In this document: positions 39,941 through 52,326 of the stretch, piece by piece
How positions within the stretch are numbered: the stretch's first letter is position 1
Layout: each line of letters starts with the position of its first letter
Assembly: GCF_963691925.1 (NCBI RefSeq)
Contig: NC_084987.1
Coordinates: 19,181,848 to 19,245,847, forward strand
Direction of reading: 5' to 3'
Origin: Scomber scombrus
Taxonomy: Eukaryota > Chordata > Actinopteri > Scombriformes > Scombridae
DNA length: 64,000 bases
Made by a program: the position numbers and the translations under genes
Notes under the pieces: generated by a model
What the model was told of the DNA's origin: nothing
Databases searched by the model: none
What the model saw: the letters and a program-made list of their open reading frames with translations, nothing else

Positions 39941-40137
39941 GTACTTAATGTATGTACTTAATGTATGTATGTATGTACTTAATGTATGTACTTAATGTAT
40001 GTATGTACTTAATGTATGTATGTACTTAATGTATGTATGTATGTACTTAATGTATGTACTTAATGTATGTATGTATGTATGTATGTATGTATGTATGTAT
40101 GTATGTATGTATGTATGTATGTATGTATGTATGTATG
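39941..40137. repeat. GTAT / GTACTTAAT compound tandem repeat
   Basis: The left two thirds alternate GTACTTAAT with one to three TGTA units; the right part (about 40064-40137) is a pure GTAT run. The variant units are all expressible as four-base blocks (GTAC, TTAA, TGTA). Confidence 0.95.
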
Positions 40138-41089
40138 GGCACAATAAAGATATGAGGAAACAGTGTATAGTAGATGAGTGATGTGGGGGCACTATTTGAT
40201 GATTCCCACTGTATAAATGTCAGAAAGTCAGTAAACACTAACTCGAGGAGGCCATGAATGAAGACAAAACGAATAAAGAAAAAAAGTCAGAAAATAGTTC
40301 TTATGTCAGTCACTCTCTGTTGCTGCCTGTCAGGCTGCCTGTCACAAAGCATCACAAATGACATGACAGGATGTCTGTGTGTGGGGGGGTTGATTGATGT
40401 TGCTGGCAGGGAAAATAACAGATAGCAGAGTGTTAAACAAAAACCAAAGAAAAGCAGAGCATGAGAGAAAGCAGAATGACTAGAAAACAGTCAAAACAGT
40501 GTGTGGCTTACTGCAGCATTGACTGATGGGTAATGACTTTTCTGGCATCATGTTGATGTTGTGAGCGGGCTCTCAGTTTAGACACTCAGTAATACAACAT
40601 ATGCCATGCCGTACACTCATTTGTCCAGGAGCACCACACAGTACCATCTGCTTTTGATTAATGGTCTCCCACGATGAATAAAACAATCGAAACAAGGCTA
40701 CAACTGCTACAAAAGTTGACACCAGGCTGGCAGAAAAGAAAAAGTCTACACAAACCAGCTTGTGAAATCATAAAAAAACAACACTGTTAGTAAGTGTATT
40801 TATATAGCACCTTTAAGGAGCTGACATCACACTGCATTATTGTTTAATTAAATAGTCCCCGAGAATAAAGCGATTGTGGAGTTTACATCAAAAGTGATTT
40901 TTATTGACAGTTTAACATTGCAAAGATGTAAATGCATTGCTTCAGGTTTTCTCTCTCTTCTTAGTCAGAAAATCACACATTAAAAAGTCGCACATGACAC
41001 TTTTCTAGTAACAGCAGTAAAAATGGCGGTTCTCAATCAGGGGATTCAAATCCTTATGGTCTGAATATTCTGCAAAAACCTCCTCAGTC

Positions 41090-41260
41090 CTTAAAGCCAA
41101 CGCTGCAAGAATATTTCTGCATTTGATTAGTGGTAATCAGTTTGTTTCAAGTATTTTCTAAAAATCAAGTTCAGTATTTGACACTGATTTCTAAAAAATC
41201 ATTTAAAAACATTTAATTCTCACCTGTATATTCACTTGTTTCAAGAAAATGAGGTTTTTA
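41090..41260. repeat. possible old repeat with CTTGTTTCAAG motifs
   Basis: GTTTGTTTCAAGTATTTTCT, AAAAATCAAGTTCAGTATTT and TCACTTGTTTCAAGAAAATG resemble a teleost repeat built around CTTGTTTCAAG. Degenerate, boundaries uncertain. Confidence 0.35.
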
Positions 41261-42902
41261 AGATTTAAGTATAGCCAGAAATGATGTGACAGGGTGGAGC
41301 TCTTTAAACAGTGATAATTAAAGGAATTAAAAAGTCATTTTTCAAACGCATTTTCCTCCATTCTCTGAAATTCTTGAATGAAAGTCTGAGAAGAAAAACT
41401 TTAGGGAAAACCTGTAACAAGGGGGTGCACAAACAGACATTTCATCATTTTAAAAGGTCACCAGCCAAAAAAATGTGGAACTCCCTGGTCTAGGGATCAT
41501 TTGCCTCTACAGGCCTGATATGAGGCTCGACAATGTGTGCAACACTTGCATTGCATGGTAAAATTGATTGACAGCTGTATTGGCATCACAACATTTTTAT
41601 AGCTATCTATCATTCTTTTGATTTTACTGATCAGCCATCAACGAAAGATCACATGCAGTGATTCATAAAAAGAGAAAGACGCAGGAGACGTGTTGTCTTT
41701 TTTGTCCCCATTCATTATTTTTTCTCGCCTTCTTTTTTCCTGCTGCTTTGTTTCTGATCAGTCCTTTTATTTTCGAGGCGGGTGTGTTATTATGGTCAGG
41801 TTTCATAAATAAGCCAGCACCTGTCCTTCATCAGCCCTCATATCGCTCCTTTGCTGCTGTCGCTCATCACAACGTTCACTTGTTTTTCAGTAGAGCAAAA
41901 ACGAGCAAGAGGTGGTCTTGTCCTTGAGAAAAACGAGAACCAGCAGAGAAACAAACACACACACACACACACGTGCACGAAGAAAGAAACCCACACACCT
42001 ACGCACAGGCAATCACAGTCATTTAGTCCTAACAAGCACACACACTTGTGAAGAAACCTTGGGGAAGCTGGGTATAATTCAGGCAGTGGCAGCCTAAATT
42101 AAACATTATTTTCCAGGACAGGTGTGCAAGAGAGGAAGAAATCAATCAGCTCGTTTTTCTGGCTCATGAGGCGAAAGGACGTGAACACACGTCAAAGTAA
42201 ACCGTGTACACATACTTATATAACAGGTGCTGGACTTAATACCACAATCTGTATATATGCAAATGTTTCATTTTGTTCTGTATTTGGCACCTTATGTGAA
42301 ATGATCCTTTAGAATTTTGTGTATTATAGCTTCATATGGAGCATACTGTTTGCAGGACATAATTTGTAACTGTGATGGATCCCCATTAAATAGATATTTA
42401 AACTCTTAGCTCCACTTCACTGCACAATCTGGATCTCTCTCAAGCGGTGGTTGGATGTTCTCACACTCCGTGGGTTCATGTTGCAATGTGTGTGTGTGTG
42501 TGTATCAGTGTCTGAGTTAATGTGAATGTGACTGTAAACCACTAAAACCGCATTGCTTTAGATACAGGTGTGTAAGCCAGCTGAGCCGTGGCTGCAGGTG
42601 TCTCAGACACACATGAACACGTAGCACACTCACACATTAGACAGAAATATCCTTTGTTTCTGCCCCAGTTACGCTTCAGTTATGGATGTTCACAAAAGAG
42701 GAAATGATACCCAAGTTTCCCGTTGTCAATCAGAAATACATAATCAGCATAAAAAAACAATGAATCAAAGATGAAAGTAATATTTTATGTAAGGTGCAAA
42801 GGGTGTAATGCTGAGTGGCATGTCAACAGGATTATTGATGAGGCCTGAACTTGTGACTTCCATACAGAGCTGTCTGACTTAGTCCTGTCAGACATCATGA
42901 CA

Positions 42903-42903
<1 letters not shown>

Positions 42904-42985
<82 letters not shown>
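42904..42985. repeat. AC microsatellite
   Basis: Perfect AC repeat of about 41 units. Confidence 0.97.
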
Positions 42986-42989
<4 letters not shown>

Positions 42990-43189
42990 TGCATGTAGCT
43001 GTCTTTGTGGTCTTTGTCAGACGTCAACAAAGACGAAATGTATCTGATCAGATTACAAACACACACATATGTCATACACATAAGGCACAGGACTGAATTA
43101 TAAATGGCACATTGTTCATAAACAAAATGTGCGCAGAGTTGAAAGGTGGAAGATAAGCAGAGAAATAAGAATGCTAACAGTTACTTTCG

Positions 43190-43490
43190 GTATACATTTT
43201 TCCACAATAATGATCATACATAATGAGTCTTTTGGTGTAAAAAATGTCAGAAATTGATTAAAGAAAGAAGTCAGTGGTCAGTTTCCTCAAACCCAAAGTA
43301 ATATCCTTTGTCCTGACCAACAGTTCACAGCTCAGATATTCCATTTACTATCAAAGGAGATAAAGAAACTATAAAATAATTACAATTGAGAAGTTGCAAT
43401 GAGAAAACGTTGGCATTTACTCTTAAAAAATGACAAAGCAATCATCATAGTCACTGATCGACTAATCATTGCTGCTCTAACGAGAATTAC
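43190..43490 (+). repeat. teleost AT-rich repeat, most complete copy here
   Basis: AAAAAATGTCAGAAATTGAT, GTTTCCTCAAACCCAAAGTA, AATATCCTTTGTCCTGACCA, GAGAAAACGTTGGCATTTAC, AAAAAATGACAAAGCAATCA and GATCGACTAATCATTGCTGC follow the order of a common teleost repeat that ends in TAATCATTGCAGCT. It ends about 350 bp before exon 4. Confidence 0.7.
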
Positions 43491-43846
43491 TGGATGTGTA
43501 GTGGTGAAAGAGGAAGATAAAGGAAAATCAAAGAGCATGGAAACTAATATATAGTTTGCAATATTAATATTCATTATTTATTTGAATACATACTATGATG
43601 CACATTTCAGAAAAGGACAACATGTTACACTAACCTTTCAATTTATTTCTGCATGTTTACCTGCTTTGCTTTCAAGATCATTACAGCAGGCTGCATGATC
43701 ACTGTGTTAATCTGAATGATGTCTTCCTGTCATCAATTGCACTGAGTTGAAGACAGGAAATGTGTCTGAATGTAGATTTTAATGATTAATTGTACAACCC
43801 CCTCTCCCCCCTCTCTCTCGCTCACTCTCTCGCTCACTCTCTCCAG

Positions 43847-43958
43847 GACCCGAGGGCAAAGCATAGGTTTAAGATCCATACCTACTCCAGCCCGACTTTC
43901 TGTGACCACTGTGGCTCTCTGCTCTACGGCCTTCTACACCAGGGCATGAGATGTGACC
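43847..43958 (+). CDS. prkcb: prkcb exon 4: most of the C1B domain
   Basis: The acceptor comes after an imperfect CT/CGCTCA tract ending TCTCCAG (AG at 43845-43846); the donor is GTATGT at 43959. The exon gives residues 99-135: DPRAKHRFKIHTYSS, then PTFCDHCGSLLYGLLHQGMR and CD, plus one base. This is the second diacylglycerol/phorbol ester-binding C1 module, with its first His, the CDHC zinc pair and the GLLHQGM membrane-facing loop. Length is 112 nt. Human beta has Ile in GLIHQGMK; Leu and Arg here are conservative changes. Confidence 0.97.
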
Positions 43959-44350
43959 GTATGTACTCTAAATACATCCACTCACGTCTAAAGCTGTAGG
44001 TTTGATCATGTTGAGCTACATGCTGCTTTTTCTTTTCCACACATCCATAAAGTTTTGCAGCAGAGTGCATCTGTCCTTGTTATGCGTCTCTTTGACTGAG
44101 CGGAGCAGTTTCTAGTGTTCCAGGCTTTCCTCCACATTTCAGCTCACAGATTGGTCCATAATGAAAACTGCAGAGAGCACAAAAGCCTTAAACTGTGTGT
44201 CTGTGTCTTTAATTAAAAGAGTTGCACAAAATCACAAACCAACTTTCATGTATTTATTTCTTTTACTTTTCTAGTTTTCTGACACCAACAGTCCATTTCT
44301 GATTTTATTGTTTTTTGTACTATATACTGTTCTCTGTGTGTGTTTTCCAG
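43959..44350 (+). other. prkcb: prkcb intron 4 (392 bp)
   Basis: Compact intron, GTATGT to TTCCAG, with no repeat and no reading frame of interest. Confidence 0.95.
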
Positions 44351-44479
44351 ACTGTATGATGAACATCCATAAGCGCTGTGTGGCTAACGTGCCGAGCCTG
44401 TGTGGGACAGACCACACAGAGAGGAGAGGCCGTATCAAGATCACTGCTGAGATCAAGACTAATGTGCTCACTGTTACCA
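44351..44479 (+). CDS. prkcb: prkcb exon 5: end of C1B and start of C2
   Basis: The acceptor is TTTTCCAG (AG at 44349-44350); the donor is GTAAGT at 44480. The split codon gives His136, then CMMNIHKRCVANVPSLC (137-153) closes C1B, and GTDHTERRGRIKITAEIKTN opens the first C2 beta strands. In the mammalian sequences I remember, the position before CMMN is Thr (CDTC); here it is His (CDHC), created across the exon 4/5 junction, with the zinc-binding Cys pair intact. The exon is 129 nt. Intron 4 before it is only 392 bp, the shortest here. Confidence 0.96.
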
Positions 44480-45575
44480 GTAAGTATATCTCAGACACAC
44501 ACACACACACACACACACAGGCAGTCAAGCCAGGTGATGTTGCAGAGTAGAACAAATACCAGTCATGTGTCTCCCTCTGCTGGTAGACCTACAGAGGTGA
44601 AGCAACAGAGCTTAAATATGAGATGAGACAGAAATCAAAGTTTAATCTGGATCCATTATCAGGACTTGATTCCTTCAAACAGTGTAATTACATACAAGTA
44701 TGTTGTGTCAATACATGAATGGACACAGTATACTTTTAATAAACTACTGTAAATGTGTGTAATGGTAGGTTAACACACTGAAGACTGAATCATGCTGTTC
44801 TTTTGGCTGACAGAAGTGTAAAACTGTATCACTGTTGAATCAGGTTGTAAAAAGCATATCTTTTAGCAATGTGTACATTACTATAAAATGTCTATTCCCT
44901 TTCCAAAAGCCTTTACATGATATCATTAAGTGATATATTTTCATTCAAATAAAATTATTTGTACGGCTTCTTAAGATTAAATGTGTACAACTAGCAAGAG
45001 AAAGAAAGGAGCCAGATCTATTCACTGGTGGGATGATGACCTAAACAAGGCATCACTGAGCAGTCACTAACAGCATTTAGTAACACAACAATGATAGTAT
45101 GACTGGCCTGACTTATTACCGCTGGGTAGTTTATATTTTTTAAATACCATGAAGGCTGCACAGGTTTAATCTTTTATTTATAAGAACAGCTGGTCCTTTT
45201 CACTTTCTATCAAACTCCAAGGCTTTCTCTTTAAAGTGTGTGATTCATTTTGTCCATTTGCTAAAAGTGTTTCTTAACTGGACTTTAGCTTCAAATCAAA
45301 TAATGATTGTGGTTGTTAAAAGTGTCACAATTATTTTTCCTTCAATCCGCTTCATACAATGTGTGATATTTGAACTTTTTCTCAGAATCACATTCACGTT
45401 CAAGTTTTTTCAGTTGATTTAATAATGGAGGATTTCCTACATTTCATTTGTCTTTCAATAACCTTCATTTATTTATTTATTTATTTATTTATTGTGTTTT
45501 ATTTAACTGATAAAAGGAAAATGGCATAGAATAGTGTCACCACCCTGTTGTTATGCTTTGTAGTGTTTGGTTTTA

Positions 45576-45591
45576 CCTCCAGGTGGCAGCA
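45576..45591 (+). promoter_or_regulatory. CTCF-like motif
   Basis: CCTCCAGGTGGCAGCA matches the vertebrate CTCF core (CCASYAGRKGGCRS) at all but one position. It is a single motif match; occupancy cannot be judged from sequence. Confidence 0.3.
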
Positions 45592-48500
45592 GAGGTTTAC
45601 ATTACCTTTGCTTTGTGCAGGCAGGTCAGTTACAGCTGTGCCTCAAACTGAAAACATCAGACTTTCTATGTATTTTCTCAGGCTGTGCTCCTCTCTCTGG
45701 TTTGAAATGGGCAGAGTTTGATTGAGGAAATGTAATGTCATGACATCAGCAACATTTAAATCAGAATCTGAAGGCAGCTGGTGTGTTGTCTGGACTTTGT
45801 CAGATCAAACAGCACCCACACAGTCCTAATGAAGCAGATTAGCTGAATTTTCTATGTTAAACTATCAGTGATTGATGCATAATGTTTTAGAACTACATCA
45901 CTTTTCTGGTCACGAATATTTAATAATACAGAGAAATACATGGTCTTCTGGGCCTTTAAATTAACAAACTTGGTGGAATAGCTTCCAATAAGCATATTAA
46001 GAGATAATGATGATTTTATCTTGTAAAAATGATTTAGTTTTGCTGTAAATAAAAGGGGAAAACAGAAGAAGAAAGAAAATGATTGATTGGACTGCACAGC
46101 ATATGTAATCTATATGCTGAATCTGTTCATATGGTGAAAGAATACAATATCTCCACTAAATACTATATATATATATATATTGCATGGGCATATTGCTGCA
46201 TATGAAAGTGTTTTCCCTGTGTGGTCTTTCACTGGGATTCATTCACACCTCTTTCTATTTCTCGCTTATTCTCTCTTACTCTCTCTTCTCTCTTGCTGGT
46301 TCCCACGCTTGTAGACCTGATCATTAGCTGAGATTTACTGTGGGAAATTATAAGACAGCAGACTTATCACAACCACACACACTATAAGACAGCAGTAAAG
46401 GCTGAACTAGGCTAATAGTACAGAATGGACAGAATAGAGATTAATGTTAGAAACTGTGCAGGAAAATCAGCAGCTAATATTCTTGTTTTATGAATTTTAT
46501 TCTCATCTCAGTGAAAGTCAGTTTTAGAATATTATTGTTACCACCTGCAAAGATTGTATATTCAACACTAGCAGAGTTAAATTTAAAGACACATTTTATG
46601 CAGAAAATACACAGACATTGTTTTACTCTTCTGTTTCTAGGTAGCTGTGATAAAATCCTCCTCTCATTTTCCTTGTGATAGTTACAGCTAATATAAAGAG
46701 GCAGCAGGGGGTGTAGTACTTATTTTTGTCCACAGGGGTCAGTGTGTAGCCACCAGCAGCCCACTTCCTCATTGCAGGGAGGTAGAGAAAAACAATGCAC
46801 CATTGAGAATGAACTGTAAAGCCACTAGGAATGATTGTATGGCTAAACATAGCAGAAGCCGATGGAAATGGCTGCTACATTGAGAAATGCATTTTCGCTG
46901 TGAACTCTGGTTGTGGATTTAATCAAAGCAATTGACATGGGTGTAAAGTGACACTTTATTGATCACTTTTAAGTCACCTCCCTCCCTTCCCCTTCACAGA
47001 GAGATGAGAGCTCAGGGTCAGTGGCAGAACAGCACCCATGGAGATGGAGGGGAGTCAACGTTTGGCTCACGGACACTCCAGCAGGAAAGATGCAGTGTGA
47101 TTAAGGCTTTGAAAGTTGCCCACCTCCCTTGGTTTTGCACTCATGATGAAGCAATGTTCGAAAAACATATACCGTCAAGAAGATGATAAATAATAGTTAC
47201 ATTTATTTTATGTACATCAAAAGTCATAATGTCAATTTTTTGACATGGACTCTGACCAATCGTTGTTTCACTGGGCACCAAAACACATGTTTTACCTGGA
47301 GATTTGATACTTTCTAGACGGCCCTGTTGAGAATGCAGACACTTAACCCTGTCATTAATGCCAGAACCACCAACATCTTTTAAATGCACTCAAAGTCACT
47401 TCATAGCCTGAAGGACACTGCACTCACTGCAGAAGAGTTTGATGTGGAGTGAGCAGCGAATGTTGCACTTATAGACATTTTTATTCCAATCTAATATCAT
47501 GTTCAGGCTAGTATAATTTACCATTTGCTCATGATGCAGATTTGATCCTATAATTGGGGTTTTGGTTTTTGACTTTTTACCTTTCAAATTAAATAATCCA
47601 AAGATTCGAGAGCAGCTGCTACACCATCATCTTGTGCACCAAGTCAGCCAAGCGGGGAAGGGGTTGTAGTTTTAGGCATAAGCTCTGACCAACTGAACAC
47701 AGGCTCCACGCTGTTCCTCAGCGTCTCGTTTACCTAAAACTTCCATATGGTGGCAGGAAAAGCCGCAGAATCACTGACAGATTCCTGAATGGAAATCAAA
47801 ATTAGCTGCAGGTCATGTTGTAAAAAGAAAAACACATGATGCACCTGATGTCGTTTTGGCTTGATAAATTATCATTTTAATGTAATGTAGAGTGTCTCTC
47901 AATGGATTGGCTCACTCCCAGCTCGAGGGGCGATCACATCAATCATTCATTTTATTTGGTCTGAACCATAGAGGGGGAAAATTGTTTATTTCACTTAACA
48001 TACTTTTATGAAACATAATGTAATGGATTATGTACCTACATGATCCTCTTTGGCACCAGTAGACACATTCTGCAGCTAGTATGAGCATCAGGCCAACAAC
48101 TATTTAATTATACCTGTACAGATAAGCCAAAGCTGAACACATAAATGTTCAACAATCATTCAAATCAACCACTTGTTTCACCACCTTGAGAGGAATAATC
48201 TATGACTTCAGTAGTTTTGCAGCAGATATGCAGGCAAGTAGAAGTTGGACCGACCATAAGAATCTGGCTCTGATGAGGCTGTTTCTCATGGGAAAAGGTG
48301 CACTGCCAACACCCACGCAGCTGTGCACATACAGTATTCTGCTGTTACTGCACTCTTATCTTCACTCGCCCTCCCTGTAGACTCAAATACAAGCGTTATC
48401 TACCTCTCTCTCTCGCACTCACACACAAATCTATATGCAGACTCATGCATGCTTTTTGTAATTAGCACATACTTTATGCAAGCAAGATACGCACACATGC

Positions 48501-49639
48501 ATGTCACATGTAAAATACACATTCACTCACCCATAAACAAATACATACACACCCTTCTCTATTTACTGTATGTGTCCTATGAGACTATTTGGCATGCTAT
48601 CCTCTTTATATCTCCCCTCAACCAGCATTTGATGGTCACTTTAACAGGCATCATCTAATATTTATTGACCTGCTCCACTGAGGGTTTAATGCTGGCCGTA
48701 GGGTCTGTGCTGTGGTTAACCTCTTGGAGCTTAGCATAGCATTGCACCTTAACAGCAAGAAAACCTACTTTCTTTGACATCTTGAGGTTTTTTCATACTT
48801 CAAGTTTGCTGGGAAGCTCTCCTTCTTTCAGTTCTAGTTTGAAGGATGCTGCATGCACCCCACAGAACAGCGAGCTTAGTATCTTAACTGTTCACTTTTA
48901 TCGTACAGATGTGCGTTACTTTTTCTCAGCAATTACTCAAGAACAACAGTTGCTATGAGCCAGAGACAGCCTCAAACTCGAACTTGAAAAAGCAAGAAGG
49001 ACAAGTTACAGTATTACAGACATTTGTAGTTTTCACGATTTGTCTCCTGGCTTGGTTTTTGGGTCAGGTCTAGGTTTTCTAGCACCAAATGGACCTGTGA
49101 GGACCTCTCGTCACTGGCAATTAACATCTCAGGTCATGTGGCTTCATATTTGCAACTCTTGGTCTATTTGTAACAAGACAGTATGAACTAAAAAACGGCT
49201 AAAACTGGCAAAAATGCAACATTTTCTGCAAAGGAAAATTAACTATTGTCACTGACCCAGTAAATTGAGATACCAAGAGACATACTGTTAGGTTTCTACA
49301 TTTGTCATAATCTTTGGCAGCGGGCAGGGTCAGATCTGATTATAAGTGTCCTTAAGAGGTAATAAAAAAAGATTGTCACCTATCCCACGGGACGAAGCTT
49401 GAGCTGGTGTCTGAAGTTGAGAGGCACCAACTTAAAACAGTAAGTAGGTCTCACTTCTGGGTGTTGCACTGGCCCATGACCCAAACTCCCACACAGGAGA
49501 TGTCCAATCCTGCCTTATCTGTAGGGAATTTAAGGAAGAAAGATTGGGAATTAAAATGTTCACCTGCTCTCCTCACAATCTATTTTAGCTATGCTATCAG
49601 TGTGGCTCTGGGGAAGGCAATGCCAGTCTCGTCACACGT

Positions 49640-49840
49640 GAATCTAGTCATTTTGTGACTTTTCCTCAAGTTCAAGTGCAGGCTAAATGTCCTTTCTGAG
49701 GTTCTGGTTCAGGTTAGGGGTAAGGTTTGAATTGGTTATGGCTAAGCTTATGCTTAGGGTTAGGCTATCCACAGTGAGTGGAAGTCAATGCAATGTCCTA
49801 ACAAGGATAGCTGCGTGTGCTTATGTGTGTTCTTGAGTGC
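49640..49840 (+). repeat. degenerate teleost GTCCCC-type repeat, second copy
   Basis: GGTTATGGCTAAGCTTATGC, TTAGGGTTAGGCTATCCACA, GTGGAAGTCAATGCAATGTC and CTAACAAGGATAGCTGCGTG follow the order of the repeat also present at 16745-16950, same orientation. Confidence 0.7.
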
Positions 49841-50893
49841 TTCCCTAGCGAGCTGCCTAAGACACAACACCAGCCCTGCTTCTGGTAATTGGATGTGACC
49901 TCACAACTTGACCAGCAACAATAATTGCACGCATACACACTAACACACACTTTAAAAAACCCAATCGCAAGGGATTTTATGCCACTGGAATGCAATTACA
50001 ACCCAATAACAATAAGACAGCCACAAAAGAAGGATTAGTGTCGGAACTGGCAACCTTCATCTGTCTACATGGTCATTACAGACAGATCTGGTAACCCCAA
50101 GGCTTTAACCCCCAATACAACTTCAGGGGTTCTGGTGTGGGATTGTGTGTTTGTGCGCATTTTTGGCTGCCTCAAGTTTACCGTGTCTAATTCAATTTGT
50201 TGGTTTCAGTGGAGAGTTTTGTCGTTAATTAGATTACAGACAGGAAGTATCTTGTAAATTCGGGGCACTCAAGTACATGAGAGAACTGCTGTTTTCATTC
50301 AGGCATACAAAAAGTGTGTACAAAAGGGTCAAGTAGAGTAGAATATAAATAGAAGAGTGTGGTGATTATTCCTTGTTTTTAGCTATAAAGTAAATTGGCT
50401 TACCAATTGGAGAGGAGAGTCCGTACTAGTTTTTCCTATTGGGAAAATAATATTGTTGTCCATGAGGTTCAGAGTAGTAAAGTGTGGCAATGCAGTGTTG
50501 TTAATATGAACAGTATTGCCCTTAAAGACCCCATGTTCCACACAGGAGTCAAACTGCAGTTAAAATGTGTGCAGTTAATTTTTATCATTTCATTCATTTT
50601 TTGAAGGTGGCCCTTTTTACAATATTATAATATTATAAGACAAATCAATTAATGGTTTATTCATTTGGTTTGCCTTCAAAAAAGTTGTGAGTTTTTAAGT
50701 CATTTTCACTGCTGACCTCAGAAGTCAACTTACACATGCAAACCATTTCCCATTTATTTCTGCAAGACGTATTGTAACTGATTCTATTGGAAATATATTG
50801 TCTCTTCTCTTTATCTCAATATCTTTCTTCCATCCTTCACCTTTCTCCCTCTCTCTTCCTGTATCCTTCCCTATTCTTCCTTTTTCTCTCCAG

Positions 50894-51050
50894 TAATAGA
50901 GGCCAGGAATCTGGTTCCTATGGATCCCAACGGTCTGTCAGACCCCTACGTGAAGCTTAAACTGATCCCAGACCCCCGCAGCGAGAGCAAACAGAAGACC
51001 AAGACCATTAAGTGCTGCCTCAACCCCACCTGGAATGAGACCTTTAAATT
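50894..51050 (+). CDS. prkcb: prkcb exon 6: C2 domain, first Ca2+-binding loop and lysine-rich strand
   Basis: A strong pyrimidine tract precedes the CTCTCCAG acceptor (AG at 50892-50893); the donor is GTAAGG at 51051. Residues 179-230 include IIEARNLVPMDPNGLSDPYV, which carries Ca2+-coordinating Asp189 and Asp195, then the basic KLKLIPDPRSESKQKTKTIK strand that binds anionic lipid such as PIP2 (family knowledge), then CCLNPTWNETFK. The exon is 157 nt and ends in the Phe231 codon. The start of the segment (TIIEARN) differs from mammalian VVVRDAKN, but the spacing is the same. Confidence 0.97.
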
Positions 51051-51232
51051 GTAAGGCCTTTTTACACCCTGTGTGGTTGTTTTTTGTTTTTTTATTTATC
51101 CCTGAAGGCTGTTTTTCTCTGCCTCTATCTCCCCTCTCTTCTCTTCCATCAGTCTTCCCCAATTTTATCTTTGTTTCTTCTCTTTCATCTTTGGTGCCCC
51201 TGTTCTCTCTCTCTTGCTCACTCTCTGTGTGT

Positions 51233-51300
<68 letters not shown>

Positions 51301-51868
51301 CTCTCTCTCTCAGTCTCTCTCTGCAATGTTTTAAGAGCATCACATTAGCTCGGCTTTCCAAGCGTGTGTAACCGCTGGCGCTCAGATAAAAACATCTGGC
51401 TCTTTATATTCATAAAACCTTGCTTTTGGGGTTGTTTACTGCAGTTGGTTCCAATTACATTCTTAATAAGCGTCATCACAGTTTGTGTGGAAGAAGACTT
51501 GAATTTTCAAGTATTTCGGTTCAAGCAGATGTTCAGTGCAACCAGAAAATAGAAGGGCTGTCCTTCAAACATGTGTGTTGTGAATACAACATACAGACTA
51601 TATAGGAAGACATCCTGATAGCTGTTACTATATATGTCCTGTATTTGGTGAATTAAGTTGGTCTGATTACCTGTCAGGTGCTCTCGGAGGCCATAAATTG
51701 TTATGGAAGGACAAAAAATGGAAATGATAAATCCAAGACTGCTCTCACATGGTTTTAAAAATTAACATGGTTTCAATGGGAGATGGTCAAAATATATTTT
51801 AAAAAACACCTAGAGATATCATTCTTGGCCACCATCCAATTGTTGATTTCTCTCGTTTTCTCTCCCAG
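51051..51868 (+). other. prkcb: prkcb intron 6 (818 bp)
   Basis: GTAAGG to CCCAG. A pyrimidine-rich stretch from 51110 leads into a CT microsatellite at 51236-51310. Confidence 0.95.
51236..51310. repeat. CT microsatellite, sense-strand pyrimidine
   Basis: Perfect CT run with one CG interruption near 51298. Confidence 0.95.
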
Positions 51869-52003
51869 CCACCTGAAGGAGTGCGATAAGGACCGCCGTC
51901 TGTCGGTGGAGGCGTGGGACTGGGACCTGACCAGCCGCAACGACTTCATGGGATCACTGTCCTTTGGCATCTCGGAGCTCCAGAAACAAGGAGTAGATGG
52001 ATG
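51869..52003 (+). CDS. prkcb: prkcb exon 7: C2 domain, second Ca2+-binding loop
   Basis: The acceptor is CTCTCCCAG (AG at 51867-51868); the donor is GTAAGA at 52004. Residues 232-275 read HLKECDKDRRLSVEAWDWDL, then TSRNDFMGSLSFGISELQKQ and GVDG. The remaining Ca2+ ligands Asp248, Asp250 and Asp256 are all present, so Ca2+-dependent membrane binding should be intact. The SELQKQGVDGW end is the clearest beta signature. The residue before WDWD is Ala; mammalian beta has Ile there (VEIWDWD). The exon is 135 nt and ends two bases into Trp276. Confidence 0.97.
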
Positions 52004-52326
52004 GTAAGATGAAAGGAGGGATGGAGGGATGAATGGAAGAGGGGTTGGAGAGACATGAGGCAGAGAAACAGCACAGGTAGAGGAGGAGGGAGAGTGAAGG
52101 TGACCTTGTTCATTACTGCACTGTAGGAGAAATACTTTAGTTGGAGCTCCTCTTTTTATTCTGGTGAGACTCAGTGCCAAGCATCTCTACCCCGTCTCTT
52201 TATCTCAGCTTCTTTATCTCTCTAACCCCCTCCCTCTCTCTTTCTCTCTCTCTCTCTCTCTAGCTCAGTCTCTGTATCTTTCTATCTTCCTCTCTTACTT
52301 TCTTTTTGCTGACGCTGCCCTGTCAG

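Larger units (their letters stand above)
44480..50893 (+). other. prkcb: prkcb intron 5 (6.4 kb)
   Basis: GTAAGT to CTCCAG. It starts with a short AC microsatellite (44495-44519), has a TTTA tetranucleotide run (45466-45493) and a degenerate repeat (49640-49840). The rest looks single-copy with no supported gene. Confidence 0.92.

Noticed and set aside
39941..40137. Regular direct repeats reminiscent of a CRISPR array
   Set aside because: Units are 4-13 bp with no unique spacers, and the DNA is vertebrate; this is a simple tandem repeat.
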